A DNA stretch of 16,297 nt from Botryococcus braunii. Taxonomy: Eukaryota; Chlorophyta; Trebouxiophyceae. The notes below the pieces were generated by a model that was not told the origin of the DNA, made no database searches, and was given only the letters and a program-made list of their open reading frames with translations. Made by a program: the position numbers and the translations under genes. Positions 1 to 16,297 of the stretch are shown here, piece after piece (the first letter of the stretch is position 1; every line of letters starts with the position of its first letter). The stretch lies in the NCBI GenBank assembly GCA_002005505.1, contig KV908463.1, positions 109,137-125,433 of the forward strand. Direction: 5' to 3'.

Positions 1-15
1 TGTACCGGTGCTCGA

Positions 16-473
16 TGTAACGGCAGGAAGTTGTCAGGTCCTGGAATGTGTAGGATTTTGGGCAGGAAGCTGCCAGGTCCTGAAATGTGTAGGATTCCGG
101 GTTTGATCGAAGGCTCTAGAAAGTGGCACGCGTCTTGGCGTCGAAGGAAGTCCCGGTGCTGACCGGCTTGTAACGGATTCCGCTGAATGCTCTAACCTGA
201 CTGGTGTCTCTCTCTCTCTCTTCCTTTGCCATCACAAGGTGGTATCGGCTTGTGATGGCAAAGGAAGAGAGAGAGAGAGAGACACCAGTCAGGTTAGAGC
301 ATTCAGCGGAATCTGCTACAAGCCGGTCAGCACCGGAACTTCCTTCGACGCCAAGACGCGTGCCACTTTCTAGAGCCTTCGATCAAACCCGGAATCCTAC
401 ACATTTCAGGACCTGGCAGCTTCCTGCCCAAAATCCTACACATTTCAGGACCTGGCAGCTTCCTGCCGTTACA
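16..473. mobile_element. Fold-back (long inverted repeat) element with 5-bp target duplication
   Basis: The left arm (16-238) and right arm (249-473) are reverse complements over about 223 bp with roughly six mismatches and a 2-nt length difference in a CT/GA run. A 10-nt loop (239-248) separates them. The element starts TGTAACGG and ends CCGTTACA, and is flanked on both sides by CTCGA (11-15 and 474-478), a likely 5-bp target-site duplication. Each arm has two tandem units of about 39 bp next to the tip (22-60 and 61-99 on the left). There is no transposase, so it is non-autonomous. It sits in the intron upstream of the SOUL exon at 619. TGTNR/YNACA-type ends with short duplications are described for Ginger/TDD-class integrase transposons; that family assignment is inference. 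The reading frames across it come from the palindrome. Confidence 0.85.
22..99. repeat. Tandem pair of ~39-bp subterminal repeats (left arm of fold-back)
   Basis: Units 22-60 and 61-99 both start GGCAGGAAG and contain the block ATGTGTAGGATT; they differ at a few positions. The mirrored pair lies at about 390-467 in the right arm. Subterminal repeats of this kind are often transposase-binding sites in DNA transposons, but nothing here tests that. Confidence 0.8.
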
Positions 474-618
474 CTCGAGGTGTGTGCACGTGGACAGTTC
501 AAGCAGCTGTACACCACAGGCTCTACAGAGCATGTGCCCATAGATTGAGGGCGTGCAAAGCCAAGCAAATAGGTGATCGCGCTCGGTTACTCAGATGTGG
601 CTGGTGTACTGCATGCAG

Positions 619-3720
<3,102 letters not shown>

Positions 3721-3741
3721 GGGGGTTGTGATTTCCTCTTA

Positions 3742-3746
3742 TGTAA
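3742..3746 (+). terminator. Candidate TGTAA poly(A) signal of SOUL gene
   Basis: TGTAA lies 22 nt after the stop codon. TGTAA is the usual polyadenylation signal in chlorophyte green algae. One pentamer alone is weak evidence, but the position is right. Confidence 0.4.
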
Positions 3747-4045
3747 CCCAATGTTCAGTGAATTAAATCCTGATTAAAATCCGAACGTGTTTTGCTGTAC
3801 AATAGATTGCAACAGCTGGTCAACCAATTGAACCCAACCCAAGGTTGTTAACTCATGCCCATGCATGGGCCAAGTTGTTACAGCGAGGCTGCATAGGTTT
3901 GGCACTCTTTTGTTGGCCAAAACCACAACCCTCTTCGGCACGTACTGAAGCGTACAATATCTTGTCTGGACGTGCTACTTGGATCAGCGAAGTACCTCAT
4001 TATGCGTGAAGCAAACGAACTGATGGCTCCGTGGAGTTGCAAGTT

Positions 4046-4175
4046 GCTGGCCAGCCATGCAGTTGCAATTCAGAAGCGTTCCCGATATATTGTCTCGTTA
4101 CTCTCACTCCTGTGTGAGAGTAACGAGACAATGAATTGGGAACGCTTCTGATGTGCAACTGCATGGCTGGAGCCA
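4046..4175. mobile_element. Fold-back hairpin with possible 6-bp duplication
   Basis: Arms 4051-4107 and 4114-4170 are reverse complements over 57 nt (CCAGCCATGCAG...CTCTCAC against its complement) with few mismatches and a 6-nt loop TCCTGT. CAAGTT flanks it at 4040-4045 and 4176-4181, a possible 6-bp target duplication. It is intergenic, downstream of the SOUL gene. Size, architecture and duplication length resemble the hairpin at 3041, but the sequences differ. Confidence 0.7.
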
Positions 4176-4321
4176 CAAGTTTGTAAGATCTCCGGAGGAT
4201 CCTTGCTCATTGGGATTCATATAAAAGAGTGAAGCCTATCCTAATCGCAAACCAGCAATCGGGCACGCGGGTACGCGGAATCTAGGGGCTCGAGACAAAA
4301 GGGGTTGTAGTGAAAAACACG

Positions 4322-4996
<675 letters not shown>

Positions 4997-5131
4997 AAGA
5001 GATTTGCAACATTACGCCACCATGGTAAAAAAGCTGGTAAGGTTCTCAAACTTCCCTGCATTACAACAGTTAGTGGAGCGTTTGCATTTCTAGTGGTATC
5101 TTCATTTCTAAGGAGTTGTTGCTTTGGTCAG

Positions 5132-5242
5132 GTTTGGTTCATGGAGAAGCGCAAAGATCAAGACATCTCCTCTCTGGAGGACCTTGCTGCGCCAGTTTAT
5201 CACAAGATGCAGGGCCATCTGCTGACGACATTTGTCCAGTGA
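5132..5242 (+). other. Possible orphan terminal exon
   Basis: After an AG at 5130-5131 an open frame reads VWFMEKRKDQDISSLEDLAA... and ends HLLTTFVQ before TGA at 5240-5242. The composition (charged, amphipathic) looks more protein-like than its surroundings, but no family is recognised and no partner exon is visible. It could equally be chance. Confidence 0.15.
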
Positions 5243-5356
5243 ACCTCGTGAACTTCACCCTGTGGTTCTTGAACGGTAATGTAGCTCTTGAAAGGGTGCC
5301 ATCTGAATTAATGTGATCCACAATTGGTGTTGGTGCTTCGGAAAGAGGGGTGATGA

Positions 5357-5413
5357 ATGTTCATACATGGCGTTGTACAACGTTGTACGCCATTTAACGC
5401 CTTTTATGAACAT
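5357..5413. repeat. Compound palindrome
   Basis: The perfect 14-bp palindrome GTACAACGTTGTAC (5375-5388) sits inside broken outer arms: ATGGC/GCCAT and ATGTTCATA (5357-5365)/TATGAACAT (5405-5413). It is intergenic; no function visible. Confidence 0.6.
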
Positions 5414-5707
5414 GTTTCCAAGAGGTTCCGCAGTTCTAGAACCTAGCATGCGGTACTGATGTCGTCAATGTTCTTTTCAAACAGTCGACAAGCTCGATCG
5501 TGGCCATGTTGCTGGGGGTCAGGCACTTGAACCGGTACACGGCCTTTTAGGTCTGAACGAGAAGAGAAGCGTGCTTGCAGGAGGGCTGTGAATGTCTGTT
5601 AAGCGCGTTGTCACTAACATGACAGCAATTCTTGTAATATTCTTCGAAACTCATCTCAGGCCTGCAGGTGCCTTACATTGTTGACCTGGCTCCTTTGCGG
5701 TGTGCAG

Positions 5708-5933
5708 GCATGCATATAGCCGCTATAATGCTGTCCTACTACTTATCTTCAACTTGCTGTTGGCGATTTGCAGAGCAGAAAATGATGACTACAGAGCAAG
5801 TCCTGTCGAAGATGGAGCCGCTTGTTGTTTCCTCGAGTGCCTTGGTTGGAGGCAGAATTTCCTACCCAAAACCACCTGTGAAAGCTGGAGTCGACGCATG
5901 CCAAGTTTTAAAGCCGGTCGGGTTCCACATTAG
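5708..5933 (+). other. Weak candidate exon: hydrophobic segment then Cys-containing tail
   Basis: After the AG at 5706-5707 an open frame contains NAVLLLIFNLLLAICRA, resembling a signal-peptide core, then a tail with several cysteines (ACCFLECLGW, TTCESW) to TAG at 5931-5933. No ATG begins it and another + frame is open over the same stretch. No family recognised; probably chance. Confidence 0.12.
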
Positions 5934-5971
5934 AATGTGCTACACCGTTGCAATAGAATGAAGGCTGAAAA

Positions 5972-5989
5972 TTGCATAATCTTATGCAA
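5972..5989. repeat. Short inverted repeat
   Basis: TTGCATAA and TTATGCAA flank a 2-nt centre (18 bp in total). It is one more of many short inverted repeats in this non-coding stretch. Confidence 0.6.
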
Positions 5990-6225
5990 GGACGTCATGT
6001 CGCCTGGTCGCATATGATCCATATGTAGTTGATGTAAGGTCCTTATATACCTCTGTTAAGAGGGGGATTTTCCTAGATTTATACCATTGGGGTAGTAGCC
6101 GAGGACTGCGTCAAGACTTCAGGTCAGGCCACCTGTAAAAGCCGACAAGATAGATATGTTTAAAGTTTGCGACAAGTCGTATTTGGTGGGGGAGTGGGGG
6201 GCTACCTGATTGTCTGCGTGGGTCT

Positions 6226-6301
6226 ATGCGTGAGGATGTGCGTGCACTTGTATCTGTGCACGGGCGCATATGGGTTGGCGTGCGTGGGTGCGTGCGTGTG
6301 C

Positions 6302-6354
<53 letters not shown>

Positions 6355-6590
6355 CGTGCGTGCGTGTGTGTTTGTGCGTGCGTGCGTGCGTGTGTGTGTG
6401 CATGCGCGTGCGCGCGTGTGTGCGTGTGCGCGTGCGCGTGCGCGTGTCCGCGTGTGTGTTCGCGCGCGCGTGCGTGTGTGCGTGTGTGTGTTCGCGCATG
6501 CGTGCGTGTGTGCGTGCTTATAAGTGCGCGTGCGCATGTGGGCGTGTGTGTGCGGCCGCCCATGTGTCCGTGCGTGCGGGTGCGCACTAT
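6226..6590. repeat. (GT)n/(GC)n mixed microsatellite
   Basis: A pure GT core (about 6306-6350) is embedded in GCGT- and CGCGTG-rich sequence. It is strongly alternating purine-pyrimidine, so a good Z-DNA candidate. Intergenic. Confidence 0.93.
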
Positions 6591-7582
6591 TGAGCTGCAT
6601 ATGTCTTCACCTTAATGGTAAGTATATTAGTCTAAGGGTTTCAGCAGTTATTTTGCGCACGCCAAGGCACAACGGCAGCCAGTAAGAGCAGTGCTTAGTT
6701 TTCCCTTCAGGCATCCTCCAGCAGAAGTCCCACACACTTCGCTGCAGCGTGAACAGCACTCAACGTGCGTGATAGTCCAGTCCAGTCCAGTCTCTCACAG
6801 AATCTTGAGATTGATTCGCTGTGCTGAGCCTTTCCTACAACTCCGCCAGATTGACTGAGCCTCTACTTCAAACCCGGCCAGATTGACAGTTCACATTTTT
6901 TGTTGGTCCATGCTCCTATTGAATACATCGCATCAGAGCTGCTGCGATTTACAGCAGAAAGCCGTGCCCTAGGAAGAATGTATGCGGCCTGAGGCATAAC
7001 GACAGTCAAACGGTGCAGTCCTTGTTGTCTGATGCAGGTGCACTGGTTGGATTCACAAGCACTGTGCCAGTCCTGTGCCAGTCCTAAGACATGTGTGACA
7101 GCACCCGACGTGCACAATTGCTTGGTTCAGTAGATGAAAACTGAGAACCACCCTAGTGAAGTGTCAAATCCCAGTAAACCAGCTAATGTAAATGCAATAT
7201 CATTTAGACAGTGATCTAAAAAGTGTGCCTCAAGTCCACTAGTGTCCAGTACTGTCCGTTGTGTTGCTCGTGATCGAAGCATACTCAGGCAGGCTGGGCT
7301 GGTCCTAGGGCTCGTCGGGCTCTGTCCGGTAAACATGAAGGTACCTTTAAGTTGCTTTGTAGGAGGTTGCATTTTCTCATATTTGCTGTCACAGAACAGG
7401 CCTTCTGCAACCCTTGCCTTTAGCGCGCATCAGCCAAAGTATCTTGAGAAAATCTCGCTGAATGACGCTTGTGCCCTTGCAATGCAAATGAGATGCGCGT
7501 ATTCCTGGGCTCAAGATTGTTAATGACACAAATGCGACCATTGCATCTGCATCCTGATGGTGTGCATGAGTGCATTACGATT
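6591..7582. other. Unassigned intergenic DNA
   Basis: No gene recognised. Small features only: GTCCA repeated in tandem near 6776-6791, and a loosely repeated CCAGATTGAC block at about 6847 and 6880. Open frames on both strands (for example around 7242-7523) lack an ATG start or any recognisable domain. Confidence 0.5.
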
Positions 7583-7593
7583 GGCGCGCGCGC

Positions 7594-7659
<66 letters not shown>

Positions 7660-7690
7660 ACGCGCGTGCATGTGTTTGCATGTTTGCATG
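7583..7690. repeat. (GC)n then (GT)n microsatellite
   Basis: GCGCGCGCGC leads straight into about 70 bp of GT, then GCACGCGCGTGCATG and TTTGCATG repeats. Intergenic, about 0.9 kb upstream of MBB1. Confidence 0.93.
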
Positions 7691-8558
7691 TGGGTTCAAG
7701 TTGTTCCCACATGTGCCCGTGCACATGTGCACGACGCAGATACCATTAATTTGGCAAGCCTGGGACAAGAAATAAGAAATACAATACCTCTTTTAATACA
7801 TTGAGCACTATCAAAGATATATATGCAAGTACACAAACTAGTCGTTTGCACGCAAAAAGTTCTTAAAAATATTCCAAAATGAAACGGACAAATGAGACTT
7901 GAGTTGGCCCAACCCCATTGCTTCGACCCTAAATAATCATACGCCAGAATTGCAAACCTTGGTTGTCGTTGGCCTACACGGCTTTCAACCACGCTAAACA
8001 ACCATCTGCAACACGAATACTGCTCCAGACTATGCATAGCATTAACAATAAGCAAGAAAAACGGCTGACTTTCAATTTTGTATGAATATGGATGGCTGGG
8101 AAGCAATGCAGATCCTGGCTCCCCTTATTGCTAGTGGAGAACACCTACGATACGGTGTTTCAAAAGTTCGTCGCTCCATGCGATGCAACTCTTCAACATC
8201 GCAACTACAAAGTCGGAGGAACCTCCTAACGATCAACAATGCCAGCCACAGGTGTTCATTTTAATACGTAGACATTGTAATAAGCTGTTTATCCTCACAG
8301 AAAATGTAGAAGGTTGCAGACTTCAACTTGGATGGATGCATTAGCACAGAGGGAAACCCTGGTCAAGACGCTCGAAGAGCTCACACGTTTATATGCGGCA
8401 ATTTGAAAGCAAGAGGAGTGTGTCTACCACTTGTCGGGAACTTTCAATAATGGCCATTGAGAACTGACGCTCAGTGACGCTTGTAACTAATGGAATTCTT
8501 TATTTTTTTCTTCTCAGGCCTCAACGGGTTGATTCCGAATATCCGTATCTTTCAGGGC
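7691..8558. other. Upstream region of the MBB1-like gene; no gene recognised
   Basis: No protein is identifiable on either strand. A minus-strand frame at 7696-8106 is open for 136 codons but resembles nothing known. A strong polypyrimidine-AG (TTTATTTTTTTCTTCTCAG, ending 8518) could be the acceptor of a 5' UTR intron, placing the start codon at 8559 inside the following exon. No clear TATA box is seen. Confidence 0.35.
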
Positions 8559-15033
<6,475 letters not shown>

Positions 15034-16170
15034 GTATAGTTTATACCATAACTCTCTGATTAGAGCGCGCGCCAGTTGTGGAAGTGGAGGGAGGGTGTGC
15101 GGCTCTTAGCCTTCTGCGTGTCTGCTGCCCCGTTGATGTTGCCTACATGAAGGGGCGCCCAGCTCTGGCGCTTTTTCTGTAATGCAAAACTCCATGCAGA
15201 TGGCTGCCTGTGTTGCTCCTCTCTCAAAGGACTCTTTTTTTGGTTCCCAGGTCCCACCTTTGAAGTCCGCAGATCTGCAGCGGATGGCCTGTTCATCCTG
15301 TTCTGTTCCTTCCTTCTCTTGTGTTTTCAACGGGAGCATGCAGCGAACCCTGAGGAGCACTTGAAAGATTCCAGAACAGTCTACGATTACGGCAGTCAGC
15401 AGTTCTAAAATATTTCCTACGGAACTATCTCCACCTTGTATCAGCTTGTCCCTTTCATGGACAAAGCAAGCGGTGATGGTTGAATGGTTCAGATTAAAAA
15501 GTGAAGAATATCCTGTATGTGCAAATCTTCGCCATGGCGCTCTTCACTTTCTGATATGAACAGTTGCTGCCATGCAGCAGAACGCCTCCTTGTATTGTAG
15601 TTGGGACCTGGAGTTTCAGTCAACCCGCTTATCCTATAGTGTGCAGCCACGTGTTCACCTGGAACTTTCGCGGTCTCCTTCTCATGTGGTGAGGCCCCGT
15701 GATGGCGTTTTCCATCGTTCCGCCAGGAGGGATGGGACAGCTTTCCATTAATGTCTAAGGCAATGCGTCCAAGCGTAGGCTTGCAGTGCCATATGTATGC
15801 GGCACAAGGTGGACGGGGAGAGGAGTGGAGGGGCGGGGAATGGAGGGAGAGGGGCCCCCGGGAAGGGGGGGGGGGGGAGCTTACGTGCGACTGGTGAGAG
15901 AAAAGGGGGGGGGGGGAAGGGAAGGAGAGCGATTTTGGGTTTCCGGTTTAGCTGTACTTTACCGCATGTGTATCCAGTAACAGAGCGCTCATGCAGTACT
16001 GGCGGGTAAACAGACCTGTTGATGGCCGGTTGTGGAAAATCAAGACATCCAGCCTGGTATTCTAAACGATTTGCGATTGGCTAAGGCTCCAGTGTCTATC
16101 TAGAAAATTTTGCAACGTGTAGATAAGCCGACTATCAGTTACTCAAAATTGCTTCATGAAGTGCGGGCGC

Positions 16171-16174
<4 letters not shown>
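15034..16174. other. Downstream region, nothing recognised apart from the poly(A) candidate
   Basis: Short open frames occur on both strands but none resembles a known protein. AAAGTGAAGA (15498-15507) and TCTTCACTTT (15541-15550) form a 10-bp stem with a 33-nt loop. G runs occur near 15866 and 15906. It probably contains the MBB1 3' UTR and intergenic DNA. Confidence 0.4.
15178..15182 (+). terminator. Candidate TGTAA poly(A) signal of MBB1
   Basis: TGTAA lies 145 nt after the proposed stop codon, the type of signal used by chlorophyte algae. A single short match, so weak. Confidence 0.3.
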
Positions 16175-16259
<85 letters not shown>

Positions 16260-16297
16260 GTCTCTCTCTCTCTCTCTCGTCTCTCTCTCTCTCTTTC
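16175..16297. repeat. (CT)n microsatellite running off the window
   Basis: CT dinucleotides with a few single-base interruptions (TTCT, CCTG, CGTC) to the last base of the window. Confidence 0.95.

Noticed and set aside
22..467. Repeated ~39-bp units resembling a CRISPR-like array
   Set aside because: There are only two adjacent units per arm with no spacers, mirrored by the inverted arm; they are part of the fold-back element.
16..473. A solo LTR reading of the TG...CA element
   Set aside because: Solo LTRs are not self-complementary over their whole length; here the two halves are reverse complements, so a fold-back DNA element fits better.
204..548. 114-codon plus-strand frame and its minus-strand counterparts
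   Set aside because: They arise from the fold-back palindrome; both arms and both strands give related frames and no known domain appears.
7242..7523. 93-codon plus-strand frame
   Set aside because: It begins with GTG rather than ATG, has no recognisable domain, no convincing splice context and unremarkable composition.
7696..8106. 136-codon minus-strand frame
   Set aside because: No recognisable family, partly built on a GT-rich flank, and no supporting splice sites or conserved motif.

Overview
This is nuclear DNA from a photosynthetic eukaryote, most probably a green alga. Three things point there. The genes are split by GT-AG introns, the non-coding DNA is packed with long dinucleotide repeats, and the main gene is an MBB1/HCF107-type half-a-TPR (HAT) protein, a plastid RNA-maturation factor known from green algae and land plants. 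The species cannot be fixed from the window. A repeat-rich prasinophyte would fit, but that is a guess.

Layout. (1) 1-3720 (+): the last three coding exons (619-768, 2705-2853, 3582-3720) of a SOUL/HEBP-family haem-binding protein gene whose 5' part lies before the window. The intron upstream of 619 contains a complete 458-bp fold-back element (16-473) flanked by a 5-bp duplication. The introns also hold a GT microsatellite, perfect loopless palindromes and a second fold-back. (2) 3721-8558: about 4.8 kb without a recognisable gene. It carries a third fold-back, a 675-bp GA-then-CA composite microsatellite, two GT/GC tracts and two very weak candidate exons. (3) 8559-15033 (+): an MBB1/HCF107 orthologue in at least ten coding exons, joined from comparison of the translated pieces with the family. 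It encodes roughly 660 residues: a basic, Ser/Thr-rich N-terminus that could be a plastid transit peptide, a conserved pre-repeat motif, ten TPR/HAT units and a low-complexity tail. Its introns contain GT, CA, CT and poly-T tracts. (4) 15034-16297: downstream sequence, ending in a CT microsatellite that runs off the window.

The two genes are in the same orientation and there is no reason to think they act together: one is a putative tetrapyrrole binder, the other a chloroplast psbB/psbH-type mRNA factor. Most long uninterrupted reading frames are translations of microsatellites or of the fold-back palindrome, not genes. I see no operon, CRISPR, phage or bacterial system. The most notable points are the fold-back element with TGTAA/TTACA ends and a duplication, the recurrent phase-0 intron position inside the HAT repeats, and complementary GU/AC tracts flanking an in-frame HAT exon.
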